Source: Rhodoblastus sp963748385 (lineage in GTDB: Bacteria > Pseudomonadota > Alphaproteobacteria > Rhizobiales > Beijerinckiaceae). From it: 64,000 bases of DNA. The notes under the pieces are model-generated. The model was not told where the DNA came from. It was given only the letters and a program-made list of their open reading frames with translations, and did no database searches. Shown piece by piece: positions 1 to 9,732 of the stretch. Every line of letters begins with the position of its first letter. Within the stretch, counting starts at the first letter, position 1. Position numbers and translations under genes: made by a program. Location: contig CAVVIQ010000012.1 in assembly GCA_963748385.1 (NCBI GenBank), positions 496,001-560,000 on the forward strand. The letters run 5' to 3'.

Positions 1-1
1 T

Positions 2-589
2 TTTCCGCCGCGCTACAATATTGCGCCGACAAAGCCCATTCCGATCGTGACTATGGCGCGCGAGGCGCGCCATTTCCGGCTGGCGCGCTGGGGTTTTTTG
101 CCCGGCTTCGTCAAGGACCCGAAAAACTTCCCGCTGATCATCAACGCCCGCGCCGAAACGCTCGCGCAAAAACCGAGCTTTCGCGCCGCGCTGCGCCGCC
201 GGCGCTGCCTGATCCCGGCCGACGCCTGGTATGAATGGCGCGCCGACGGCAAGGGCCGAAAAACGCCTTTCCTGCTGCGGCGGCGCGGCGCCGGCCTGAT
301 GGGCTTCGCCGGCCTTTGGGAGACCTTTGCCGACCCCTCGGGCGGCGAGATCGACACCGCCTGCATGGTCACCACCAACGCCAATGGCGCGACAGTCGCC
401 GTTCACGACCGCATGCCGGCGCTGATCGAGCCCGAACACTACGACGCCTGGCTCGACCCCGACGAGACGCGTCCCGCGCCGCTCCATCTGCTGCGCCCCG
501 CCGACGACGAGCAAATCGAATTTTTCGCGATCTCGCCGCTGGTCAATCGCACCGCCAATGACGGGCCGGAGATTCAAAAACCGGCTTAG
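2..589 (+). CDS. SRAP-family protein (YedK/HMCES-like), 5' end cut by window
   Basis: SOS response-associated peptidase family protein. In this family an N-terminal Cys2 forms a thiazolidine crosslink with abasic sites in single-stranded DNA and shields them. The reading frame is open from base 2, so the first residues, including the catalytic Cys, lie outside the window. Visible family motifs are PRYNIAPT near the start, RWGFLP, INARAET (DNA-binding Asn and Arg), the Glu in WYEW and the His in VHDRMPALI. Internal GTG/ATG codons at 47 and 53 are not the real start, because conserved sequence lies before them. It converges with the PhzF gene, with stop codons overlapping by a few bases. Family assignment is firm; peptidase activity as such is only the historical name. 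Confidence 0.9.
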   Translation, partial: FPPRYNIAPTKPIPIVTMAREARHFRLARWGFLPGFVKDPKNFPLIINARAETLAQKPSFRAALRRRRCLIPADAWYEWRADGKGRKTPFLLRRRGAGLMGFAGLWETFADPSGGEIDTACMVTTNANGATVAVHDRMPALIEPEHYDAWLDPDETRPAPLHLLRPADDEQIEFFAISPLVNRTANDGPEIQKPA

Positions 590-1494
590 ATCGTCAAGGC
601 GCCTTCGCCGATCCTGACGCAGGCGCCGCCGATCCGCGTTTCGACCAGAACGCCGCCGGCGATGCGCAAGGTCAGACCGATATGGCTCGGGCGGCCAATG
701 GCGAAACCCTGCTCGATGACGATCTCATGCTCGCCGTTTTCCGGCTGCTCGAAATGAGCGGCCACCGCCGCGAAGGCGGCCGCCGCCGATCCCGTCGCCG
801 GGTCTTCGCGCGCGCCCAAAGCGGGAACGAAGACCCTCGCCTGAACATGATGGGCCGGGTCGGCGGTTTCGCGCGCATAGACAAAGACGCCCGCGGCTTC
901 GCGCCCGAAGGCGGCGGAAAAACGCGAGAAATCCGGAATCAATCGATTGAGCGCTGACAGCCCATTGACCGGAGCGAAGGCGAAAGGCAGTCCCGCCGAG
1001 GCGATCGCCGGCTGATGATTGTCGAAGCCGACTTCGCCTTCGCCCAGCCCAAGCGCCGTGGCGATTTCGACGCGATCCGAAAGGACGCCGCCGAACGCCG
1101 GCGGCTGCGGCGGCGCGAAACTGCCGCGCAGCACATTCCGGAATCGCGAAACCTCGCAAACCACCGCCCCGGCCTGTTCCTCCAGCACGATCTGCAAAGG
1201 CTGGCGGCCGATCATGTCCGGCGCGCGCAACGAGGCGATCAGGCAGGCGGCGCCGATTGTCGGATGGCCGGCGAAGGGCAGCTCGATGGTCGGAGTGAAA
1301 ATCCGCAAACGCGCGGTATGGACCTGGTCGCGCGGCGCCAGGACAAAGGCCGTCTCCGACAGGTTGAACTCGCGGGCGATGGCCTGCATCTGCTCGGGTC
1401 TCAGGCCTTCGGCGTCGGGGATGACCGCCAGCGGATTGCCTGCGAAAGGCCGCTCCGCGAAAACATCGAGCAGGTGGTAGGCGAGGCGGATCAC
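586..1494 (-). CDS. PhzF family isomerase-like protein
   Basis: A 302-residue protein of the PhzF/diaminopimelate-epimerase fold. Members isomerise or epimerise small substrates, but the substrate of most, including this one, is unknown. Motifs: FAGNPLAV near residue 18, LSETAFV with the catalytic-type Glu47, FAGHPTIGAA, and DPATGSAAAAFAA in the C-terminal half domain. The start is a GTG that overlaps the pssA stop codon by four bases (GTGA), so it is probably co-transcribed and translationally coupled with psd-pssA. That context does not suggest phenazine synthesis, and no other phz gene is near. Confidence 0.88.
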   Translation of the reverse strand: MIRLAYHLLDVFAERPFAGNPLAVIPDAEGLRPEQMQAIAREFNLSETAFVLAPRDQVHTARLRIFTPTIELPFAGHPTIGAACLIASLRAPDMIGRQPLQIVLEEQAGAVVCEVSRFRNVLRGSFAPPQPPAFGGVLSDRVEIATALGLGEGEVGFDNHQPAIASAGLPFAFAPVNGLSALNRLIPDFSRFSAAFGREAAGVFVYARETADPAHHVQARVFVPALGAREDPATGSAAAAFAAVAAHFEQPENGEHEIVIEQGFAIGRPSHIGLTLRIAGGVLVETRIGGACVRIGEGALTI

Positions 1495-2318
1495 GCCTTG
1501 TCCGCTTCCGGCGGCGGCGCGGCGGCGTCCTGTTCCGCAAGGCGGCGATAAGCCCGCACCGAAAAGGGGATCAGAGCGAGATAGGCGAGGCTCACCACGA
1601 TCAGCATTTCCAGCGGGAACGAGGCGAGCAGGACGAGGATGGCGGCGACGGCGAACAGCACGAGGATGAAAAATTCGCGCGGAACGCGGCCGATGTGCTT
1701 GCCCGAATAATGCGGAATGCGGCTGACCATCAGGCCGGCGACGAAGACGACATAGGCGGCCACCGCAAAAGTCTGCCAGCGCGAATCCGGCAGGTTGAAG
1801 GACATTTGCAAATAGAGCGGCAGCATCACGACAATGGCCCCGGCGGGCGCCGGCATGCCGGTGAAGAACCGCGCCGACCAGGCCGGCTTGTTCGGGTCGT
1901 CGATCATCACGTTGAAGCGCGCCAGACGCAAAGCCGCGGCGATGGCGAAGATCAGCACCGCCGTCCAGCCCACGGTCTTCAACGTGTGCAGCGACCAGAA
2001 GAACAGAAGCAACGCCGGCGCGACGCCAAAATCGATGAAATCGGCGAGGGAATCGAGTTCGGCGCCGAAACGCGACGAGCCCTTCAGCGCCCTGGCGATG
2101 CGGCCGTCCATGCCGTCGAGCACCGCCGCCGCCAGAATGGCCAGCACCGCGATCTCATATTTCCCGTCCGCCGCGAAACGGATCGCGGTCAGGCCGGCGC
2201 AGAGCGCCAGCAGGGTCACGACATTGGGAACGACGAAACGCAACGGCAGGCTGCGCAGGCCGCGCGACCTCAGCCCCGCATGAACCGGCGCCGACGCGGG
2301 AGTGGTTTCGCCTTCCAT
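1491..2318 (-). CDS. pssA: CDP-diacylglycerol--serine O-phosphatidyltransferase
   Basis: Makes phosphatidylserine from CDP-diacylglycerol and serine in the inner membrane, the first step toward phosphatidylethanolamine. The protein is about 275 residues with several hydrophobic helices. It carries the full CDP-alcohol phosphatidyltransferase signature DGxxAR-x8-G-x3-D-x3-D, here starting at DGRIAR. I placed the start at the ATG at 2318, one base after the psd stop; a longer open frame runs upstream through psd but lacks family sequence. Adjacency to psd puts the two consecutive enzymes of one pathway in one operon. Confidence 0.95.
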   Translation of the reverse strand: MEGETTPASAPVHAGLRSRGLRSLPLRFVVPNVVTLLALCAGLTAIRFAADGKYEIAVLAILAAAVLDGMDGRIARALKGSSRFGAELDSLADFIDFGVAPALLLFFWSLHTLKTVGWTAVLIFAIAAALRLARFNVMIDDPNKPAWSARFFTGMPAPAGAIVVMLPLYLQMSFNLPDSRWQTFAVAAYVVFVAGLMVSRIPHYSGKHIGRVPREFFILVLFAVAAILVLLASFPLEMLIVVSLAYLALIPFSVRAYRRLAEQDAAAPPPEADKA

Positions 2319-2319
2319 G

Positions 2320-3018
2320 TCAGCCAACCTTGAAATGACGCTCGGCCTCGCCGTCGCGATAATCCGCCAGCACGGTTTCGCCGGCGATGGCGCGCGAGCC
2401 GAGCCCGACCAGGACGCGCGCGCCCGCCGGCAGATAGACATCGACGCGGGAGCCGAAACGGATCAGGCCGAATCGCTCGCCGACCCCCAAACTCTGGCCC
2501 TCCTGCACGAAGGAGACGATGCGCCGCGCGACGAGCCCCGCGATCTGGACCACGCCGACACGGCCATGGCGGGACTCGATCACCACGCCGTTGCGCTCGT
2601 TGTCCTCGCTCGCCTTGTCGAGATCGGCGTTGAGGAACAGGCCCGGCTTGTAGGCGATGCGGGAAACGCGGCCGGTGACCGGCGCGCGGTTTACATGAAC
2701 GTCGAACACGTTCATGAAGACGCACACGCGCAGCATCGGGTCCACGCCAAGGCCGAGTTCGGGGGGCGGCTGGTGCTGGCCGATGGAGCAGACCACGCCG
2801 TCGGCCGGGGAGATCACCAGCCCGTCCACCACCGGGGTCACCCGCGAGGGATCGCGGAAGAAATAGGCGCACCACAGGGTGAGGACCGCGCCGAGCCAGC
2901 CCAGCGGCGCCGAGATCCAGCCCAGAACCAGCGCCACGCAGGCGAAAATCGCGATGAAGACATAGCCTTCCGAGTGGATCGGCGTGACCTGCTTGCGGAG
3001 GGAGTTGATAAGCGTCAT
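2320..3018 (-). CDS. psd: Phosphatidylserine decarboxylase proenzyme (short type)
   Basis: Converts phosphatidylserine to phosphatidylethanolamine. It is a 232-residue member of the short, archaeal/alphaproteobacterial-type class with an N-terminal membrane anchor (about residues 19-50). The proenzyme cleaves itself at Gly-Ser in the RFGSRVD motif (Ser190), which leaves the pyruvoyl cofactor on the new N-terminus of the small subunit. Other family marks are FFRDPSR, SPADGVV and FMNVFDVHVNRAP. The start at the ATG at 3018 gives MTLINSLRKQ, typical of relatives. It is followed one base later by pssA. Confidence 0.95.
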   Translation of the reverse strand: MTLINSLRKQVTPIHSEGYVFIAIFACVALVLGWISAPLGWLGAVLTLWCAYFFRDPSRVTPVVDGLVISPADGVVCSIGQHQPPPELGLGVDPMLRVCVFMNVFDVHVNRAPVTGRVSRIAYKPGLFLNADLDKASEDNERNGVVIESRHGRVGVVQIAGLVARRIVSFVQEGQSLGVGERFGLIRFGSRVDVYLPAGARVLVGLGSRAIAGETVLADYRDGEAERHFKVG

Positions 3019-3100
3019 GGCGGCGCGGGCTCGCAAAGGAAATTCGGGCGCTTTATGGCGCCAAACGCGGCGCAAGTCACCTTGGCGCGTGAAAAGCCGG

Positions 3101-3310
3101 TCAATAATGCGGCGGCGGCTTCTCGGGCGCGACCGCCTGGCTCAGCGCCTGCATTTCCTCGCGCAGGCGCAGGACCTCGCGGGTCAGAACGTCGATCCGG
3201 CTCCATTGCGAGGCGACCGCGTCGCTCAATTCGGCGATGGCGCGGTCCTGATGGGCGCTCGCGGCCTCCAGCGCCTCGACGCGCGGCGCCAATTCGGGCG
3301 ATGATTTCAT
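3101..3310 (-). CDS. slyX: SlyX family protein
   Basis: A 69-residue protein, almost entirely a heptad-patterned helix (residues about 8-58), ending in the PPPHY tail typical of SlyX. The molecular function of SlyX is not established. It lies between mutL and psd on the same strand with 140 bp upstream to mutL, so it may have its own promoter. The call rests on the tail motif plus coiled-coil pattern and size. Confidence 0.85.
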   Translation of the reverse strand: MKSSPELAPRVEALEAASAHQDRAIAELSDAVASQWSRIDVLTREVLRLREEMQALSQAVAPEKPPPHY

Positions 3311-3450
3311 CCTCGTTTCCTTTTATACAGTTCCCGCAAGATTGCTGCGCAATTCGCGCGGAAACGCCATGGCGCGAAAATCCTGTAAATCGCAGGCGGA
3401 TTTTCGCGCCAACGGAATACGAAATCCGCTTGGATCATGTGGAATTCGCA

Positions 3451-5277
<1,827 letters not shown>

Positions 5278-5281
5278 CGGA

Positions 5282-6574
5282 TCAGCCGGCGCCCTTCTCC
5301 GCCGGGCTCGCCGGGCGGCCGACCACGGCCACCAGCAGCTTGCCGTCGCCGATCAGGCGTTTGGCCACGCGGCGGGCGTCGTCGAGCGTCACCGCCTCGA
5401 CCTCGGCGTTGCGGCGGTCGAGATAGCCCGCGTCGAACCCCTCGCGCTGGAGCTGCAGCAGATGGCCGGCGATCTTGGTCGAAGTGTCGAAACGCAGGGC
5501 ATAGGAGCCGACCAGATATTTCTTCGCCTTTTCCAGCTCCTCGGTGGTCGGCCCCTCGGCTGCGAGACGGACGCATTCGGCCTCGATGACGCTCAGCGAT
5601 TCCGCCGCGCGTTCGTTCTTGGTCGAGGTCGCGCCGATGAAGGAGGGGCTGTGTTCGGCAGTGGCGAGCGTCGAATAGACGGAATAGGTCAGGCCGCGCT
5701 TTTCGCGAACCTCCTGCCACAGGCGCGAGGTGAAGGCGCCGCCGCCGAGAATGTGATTGACCACCATGGCCGCGATATAATCGGGATCGCGCCGGGAAAA
5801 GCCGGGGCGGCCGAAGCGGATATTGGCCTGCGGCACGTCGAAATCGACCACGATGCGTTGGCCAAGGCCCTGGATTTCAATCTCGGGAACCGGCTTCAGC
5901 TCGGCCTTGGCCGGCAACCCGGCGAACAGGGAATCGAGATGGCGCGCGAGGGTCGCGGCGTCGATCGCGCCGACCACCGCCACTTTCAGCGCGTCGCGCG
6001 CCAGCGTTTTGCGCCGCATATCGAGGAGATCTTCGCGCGTCACGGCGTCGATCTCGCCCAATTCACCGCGCGCCGAGCGCGAATAGGGATGCCCCGCCCA
6101 GGCGGCGCGCCGCCAGGCCTGGGCCGCCATGCTGTCGGGCTCCGCGGATTCGCGCTTCAGCACGGCGTTGATCTGGGCGCGCACCCGGGTGAAGGGCGCT
6201 TCGTCGAATCGCGGCGCGTTGAGCGCCAGCGCCAGAAGCTCGAACGCCTTGTCGGCGTGGCGCGACAGGGTCTGAAGATGGCCGGTGAATTCGTCGCGCT
6301 CGGCGGAAAAGCTGAGGCGGATGGCGTGATCGTCGAGCGCGCGATGGAAGGCTTCCGATTCGAGATCGCCGGCGCCCTCGTCGAGCAGGCCGGCGAGAAG
6401 CGACGCGGCGCCGGCCTTGCCCTGCGGATCCTGGGCTCCGCCACCGGCGAAGGAAAAATCCATCGCGATCAGGGGCACGGCGTAATCCTCGACCAGCCAG
6501 GCGGTGATCCCGCCGGGGCTGACGACATGCTGGACCCGCTCGGCGCGCGAGACTCGTGTTGCGGGAGCGTTCAT
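5282..6574 (-). CDS. M16 family peptidase-like protein, non-catalytic partner
   Basis: About 430 residues with the fold of an M16 (pitrilysin/processing-peptidase) subunit but without the HxxEH zinc motif at the expected place. It does have the C-terminal family sequence including GGGAFTSRLWQEVREKRGLTYS. In bacterial M16 pairs such an inactive subunit combines with a catalytic one to form the proteolytic chamber. The active partner is the gene just upstream. The start is the ATG at 6574, preceded by an AAGGAA ribosome-binding site, 20 bases after the upstream stop. The substrate is unknown. Confidence 0.9.
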   Translation of the reverse strand: MNAPATRVSRAERVQHVVSPGGITAWLVEDYAVPLIAMDFSFAGGGAQDPQGKAGAASLLAGLLDEGAGDLESEAFHRALDDHAIRLSFSAERDEFTGHLQTLSRHADKAFELLALALNAPRFDEAPFTRVRAQINAVLKRESAEPDSMAAQAWRRAAWAGHPYSRSARGELGEIDAVTREDLLDMRRKTLARDALKVAVVGAIDAATLARHLDSLFAGLPAKAELKPVPEIEIQGLGQRIVVDFDVPQANIRFGRPGFSRRDPDYIAAMVVNHILGGGAFTSRLWQEVREKRGLTYSVYSTLATAEHSPSFIGATSTKNERAAESLSVIEAECVRLAAEGPTTEELEKAKKYLVGSYALRFDTSTKIAGHLLQLQREGFDAGYLDRRNAEVEAVTLDDARRVAKRLIGDGKLLVAVVGRPASPAEKGAG

Positions 6575-6594
6575 GGCGGAATTTCCTTCGACGC

Positions 6595-7959
6595 TCACGC
6601 GGCCCGTTCCTTGAGCAGGAATCCGGAAACGGCGCGGCGCTTGTTGAGCCACTGCATCGCCTTGGCGACATCTTCGGCTGTAACCGCCTCGATCCGCGCG
6701 GCCCAGCCCAGCACGTCACGGACATTGCCGCCGCTGGCGAGAGCCGCGCCGAACCAGCGCGCGAGCGAGACCTGGCTGTCCTGGGCGTAAACCGCGTCGG
6801 CGACAAGGCGCGTCGAAGCGCGCGCGACATCTTCCGCGCTGACGCCGTCGCGCCGCAATTCGGCGAGAACCTCGTCCACGCCGCGCTCCAGCTCTTCCAA
6901 GCTCACGCCTTCGGCCGGCGTGGCGAAGACATAGAAGCGGCTCTCGTCCACGGCGTCGGAATAATAATAGGCGCCGGCGGCGACGGCGATCCGGCGCTCC
7001 AGCACGAGCCGTCGAAACAGCAGGCTGGTCTGGCCGCCGCCGAGGTGGTGGGCCAGCACGTCGAGGGCTTCAGATTCGCCCTTTTCGCCGGTGAAGGCCG
7101 AAGGCACCAGATAGATGCGCTCGAATTGCGGCTGCTCGACCTTGGCGTCGGCGAGCCGGACGATGCGTTCGGCGCGGGGTTCCGGCTCGCGCGGGCGATG
7201 GCGTTGCAGGGCCTCGCCGCGCGCCGGGATCCTGCCGTAGGTTTCACGCGCCAGAATCTCGACTTCCGGCGCCTCGACATCGCCGGCGACGACGAGAATG
7301 GCGTTTTCCGGCGTATAGAAGCGGCGGTAATAGGCGAGCGCGTCCTCGCGGTCGAGCGTCTCGATCTCATGGCTCCAGCCGATGATCGGCACGCCATAGG
7401 AATGATGGGTGAAAAGCGCTGCGTTCAGCGCCTCGTCGAGTTGCGCCGCCGGGTCGGCCTCGGTGCGCATGCGGCGCTCCTCCAGAACCACATCGCGCTC
7501 CGGCGCCACCACCTCGTCGGTCAGGTTCAGGCCGGTCATGCGGTCGGCCTCGAATTCCATCATGGTCTTGAGGTGCTCGCGGGCGACGCGCTGGAAATAG
7601 GCGGTGAAATCATAGGAGGTGAAGGCGTTTTCCTGGCCGCCCAGCTCGGCGACGAGATGCGAGAACTCGCCCTGCTTGTGCCGATGGGTGCCCTTGAACA
7701 TAAGATGTTCGAGGAAATGGGCGATGCCGCTTTTCCCGCGCGGATCGTCGGCCGAGCCGTTGCGATACCACACCATATGGGTGACGACCGGCGCGCGATG
7801 GTCGGGAATGACCACCACATCCATGCCGTTTTCGAGGCGGAAATGATCGACCCGCGGGCCGGCATGGGCGCCGCCTGCCCCGGTTTGACCCGACGGCGTC
7901 TCCTGCGCCGCGCCAAAGGGGGGGAGGTGCTGCGAACGGGACAAATTGCAACTCCTCAT
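6595..7959 (-). CDS. M16 family zinc metallopeptidase, catalytic subunit
   Basis: A 454-residue M16B-type peptidase. The inverted zinc motif HFLEH is at residues 81-85 (His81 and His85 bind zinc, Glu84 is the base), and the third ligand is probably one of the Glu residues at 160-161 in VVLEERRM. It also has ELGGQENAFTSYDFTAYF and the C-terminal half-domain GGGQTSLLFRRLVLERR. No clear signal peptide is seen. It is co-transcribed with the non-catalytic partner downstream and probably forms a heterodimer with it. Related pairs degrade peptides or presequence-like fragments; the specific substrate is not visible. Confidence 0.93.
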   Translation of the reverse strand: MRSCNLSRSQHLPPFGAAQETPSGQTGAGGAHAGPRVDHFRLENGMDVVVIPDHRAPVVTHMVWYRNGSADDPRGKSGIAHFLEHLMFKGTHRHKQGEFSHLVAELGGQENAFTSYDFTAYFQRVAREHLKTMMEFEADRMTGLNLTDEVVAPERDVVLEERRMRTEADPAAQLDEALNAALFTHHSYGVPIIGWSHEIETLDREDALAYYRRFYTPENAILVVAGDVEAPEVEILARETYGRIPARGEALQRHRPREPEPRAERIVRLADAKVEQPQFERIYLVPSAFTGEKGESEALDVLAHHLGGGQTSLLFRRLVLERRIAVAAGAYYYSDAVDESRFYVFATPAEGVSLEELERGVDEVLAELRRDGVSAEDVARASTRLVADAVYAQDSQVSLARWFGAALASGGNVRDVLGWAARIEAVTAEDVAKAMQWLNKRRAVSGFLLKERAA

Positions 7960-8043
7960 GCGGAAAAAGCCTGTCCTGACAATATAGAATGCAAAAGCCG
8001 GAACGACAGCCCCGGCTTCGAAAATTCGCCCCCAATCGTGAGA

Positions 8044-8721
8044 TCAGAACAGGCCGAAAAATTTCTTGTCCTTGCTGACGTCGCCCGAACGCAGACCGGA
8101 AACATTGCCGTCGGCGCCGCGCACTTTTTCGAGATAGCCTTCCGGCGGCTGAACCAGATCCGCCGGATTGGACGGCCGGGTTCCGGCCGTCCCGGCCACG
8201 GGAGCCGGCTGAGGCAGAGCGCGCTCCTTGGGCACGCTCAATTTCGGCCGGTCGGCGTAATAGATATTGTCCACGGCGTTGTGGGTGTTGAGCCCGGCGT
8301 TACCGAGCATCTGATCCCACAGGCTCGGCGCGGCGACCGGCGCCGGGGCCGGCGCCGGCGGCGCCTCGACAGGGGTCATCGCCCTGCGCTGCGGTTGTTC
8401 GACGGCCGCCTGATCGGAAGGCTGCTGCCCGTTGTGACGGCCCCAGCCGAACCAATTGGTGAGGAGATTCTGGTTGTCGCCCGAGGCGGGGGTGGGTTGC
8501 GGTTGCGGCGCGGGCGCGGCAGGCTGTTGCTGGGCGGCGTCCTGACTGGACGAGCCATTGCCGCCGAGGCCGATGGTGTTCATCGCTTTTCCCAGCAGCG
8601 AATCGTCGGCGCGGGCGGCCGGCGGAGCCAGAAACAGCGCGCAGACGATCATGGCGCCCGCCGCCCGTCCCGCCATGCGCGGCGCGGGCTTCCGCCATCG
8701 CCCAAGTCTCGTCAACGCCAC
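8044..8721 (-). CDS. Exported low-complexity protein of unknown function
   Basis: About 225 residues beginning with an Arg-rich n-region, a hydrophobic core (MIVCALFLAPP) and an AxA-type cleavage site (AARADD), so it is exported. The mature part is rich in Pro, Gln and Ala with short ordered islands such as NLLTNWFGWGR, NIYYADRPKLSVPKERALP and DKKFFGLF at the C-terminus. I recognise no family. The start is uncertain: TTG at 8742, GTG at 8721 (best-spaced GGAG) or ATG at 8676 are in frame, and all keep the signal peptide. It lies between the M16 pair and another exported protein on the same strand. Confidence 0.6.
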   Translation of the reverse strand: MALTRLGRWRKPAPRMAGRAAGAMIVCALFLAPPAARADDSLLGKAMNTIGLGGNGSSSQDAAQQQPAAPAPQPQPTPASGDNQNLLTNWFGWGRHNGQQPSDQAAVEQPQRRAMTPVEAPPAPAPAPVAAPSLWDQMLGNAGLNTHNAVDNIYYADRPKLSVPKERALPQPAPVAGTAGTRPSNPADLVQPPEGYLEKVRGADGNVSGLRSGDVSKDKKFFGLF

Positions 8722-8783
8722 ATCCACTCCGAAATCCCCCAAGCTGCCGCCAAAGCCGCTAAAATACCGCGCTTATCCGCCAT

Positions 8784-9209
8784 TCAAGGCGATTTCACGG
8801 CAGGCGCCGAAGCCGTCGCGGCGGGCGCGGACGTGGCGGGCGGCGCCGCCGGCGCGTTGTCCCCACCGCCGAAATCGAACATCTTGTTCAGCAGATAGCG
8901 TTTCGGGAAGGGATTCTGGTCGCCGTACCCGCCGACATCTTCGTCGCCGTTATCGGCGGCTTGCCCGCCACTGGCCCCCTGCCCGCCATTGGCGCCCTGA
9001 CCCGCGGCCGACCCGCCGGCGCCATCCGACTTCGGGCGAGGCGGCGCCGTCATGCGGTTGATCAGAAATTGTTTCGGCATTTCATAACCGAAGGCCGTCG
9101 ACGGCTGTTCCGATTCCTGCGCCCGAGCCGCGAAGCAAAAAGCCGCGCTCGCGCCCACGGCCAGCAAAACGACGGCGCCGGCCCGATTGATGGACTTCGT
9201 CCTCGACAT
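8784..9209 (-). CDS. Small exported protein with duplicated PK-x-x-L-x-N-x-M motif
   Basis: 141 residues. It has a signal peptide (hydrophobic core AVVLLAVGASAAF, cleavage near ARAQ). The mature chain is Gly/Ala-rich and carries the same nine-residue motif twice: PKQFLINRM at 45-53 and PKRYLLNKM at 102-110, the second followed by FDFGGG. No known domain is recognised. The start at the ATG at 9209 has GGAG upstream. It sits 13 bases after lspA on the same strand, but there is no lipobox Cys, so it is not itself a substrate of LspA. Confidence 0.65.
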   Translation of the reverse strand: MSRTKSINRAGAVVLLAVGASAAFCFAARAQESEQPSTAFGYEMPKQFLINRMTAPPRPKSDGAGGSAAGQGANGGQGASGGQAADNGDEDVGGYGDQNPFPKRYLLNKMFDFGGGDNAPAAPPATSAPAATASAPAVKSP

Positions 9210-9222
9210 TCTACCCGCGCTC

Positions 9223-9732
9223 CTAACCGTGCCCGCCGTCGCCAGCCTGGCTTCCCGACGTCGCCTCATACACCAGCGCGACGACGCCGACAAATATGGC
9301 GGCGTCGGCCAGGTTGAAGACATAGTTCGACAGCGGTCCGAGCGAGAAGGGCGTGTGAAAATAAAGGAAATCGGCCACGGCGCCGTGGGTCAGGCGGTCG
9401 CTGGCGTTGCCGAGCGCGCCGCCGATGAGAAAGCCGAAGGCGAGCGCCGAGACCAGGCTGCGCGCCCGCCACAGCCAATGGACCAGCAGGCCCGCGGCGG
9501 CGAGCGCCACGCCGACCAGGGCGAAGCGGCCCAGATCGCCGTCCGAGCGCAGCATCGTATAGGCGATGCCGCGATTCCAGCTCATGACCAGCGCCAGAAA
9601 GGGCGTCAGGGCGTAGCTCGGATGATCGGGCCGGTCGAGCAGGCCGATCGCCCAAACCTTGCTCGCCTGATCCGCCGCGAACACGAAGGCCGCGGCGGCG
9701 AAGCCTGCGAGGCGCCGGGACGCCAGGCTCAC
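9223..9732 (-). CDS. lspA: Lipoprotein signal peptidase (signal peptidase II)
   Basis: A polytopic inner-membrane aspartyl protease that removes the signal peptide from diacylglyceryl-modified prolipoproteins. 169 residues with four hydrophobic segments. The family marks are DQASK near residue 21, SWNRGIAY, and the two catalytic Asp regions GNASDRL and FNLADAAI. The start is a GTG overlapping the ileS stop by four bases (GTGA). The ileS-lspA order is common in bacteria. Confidence 0.95.
   Translation of the reverse strand: MSLASRRLAGFAAAAFVFAADQASKVWAIGLLDRPDHPSYALTPFLALVMSWNRGIAYTMLRSDGDLGRFALVGVALAAAGLLVHWLWRARSLVSALAFGFLIGGALGNASDRLTHGAVADFLYFHTPFSLGPLSNYVFNLADAAIFVGVVALVYEATSGSQAGDGGHG

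Noticed and set aside
586..1494. Phenazine biosynthesis locus
   Set aside because: Only a PhzF-fold protein is present. No other phz gene is nearby and the gene is coupled to phospholipid synthesis genes.
6556..8898. Long plus-strand open frames opposite mutL and the M16 peptidase genes
   Set aside because: They mirror the minus-strand genes, show Arg/His/Gly-rich shadow composition and lack ribosome-binding sites.
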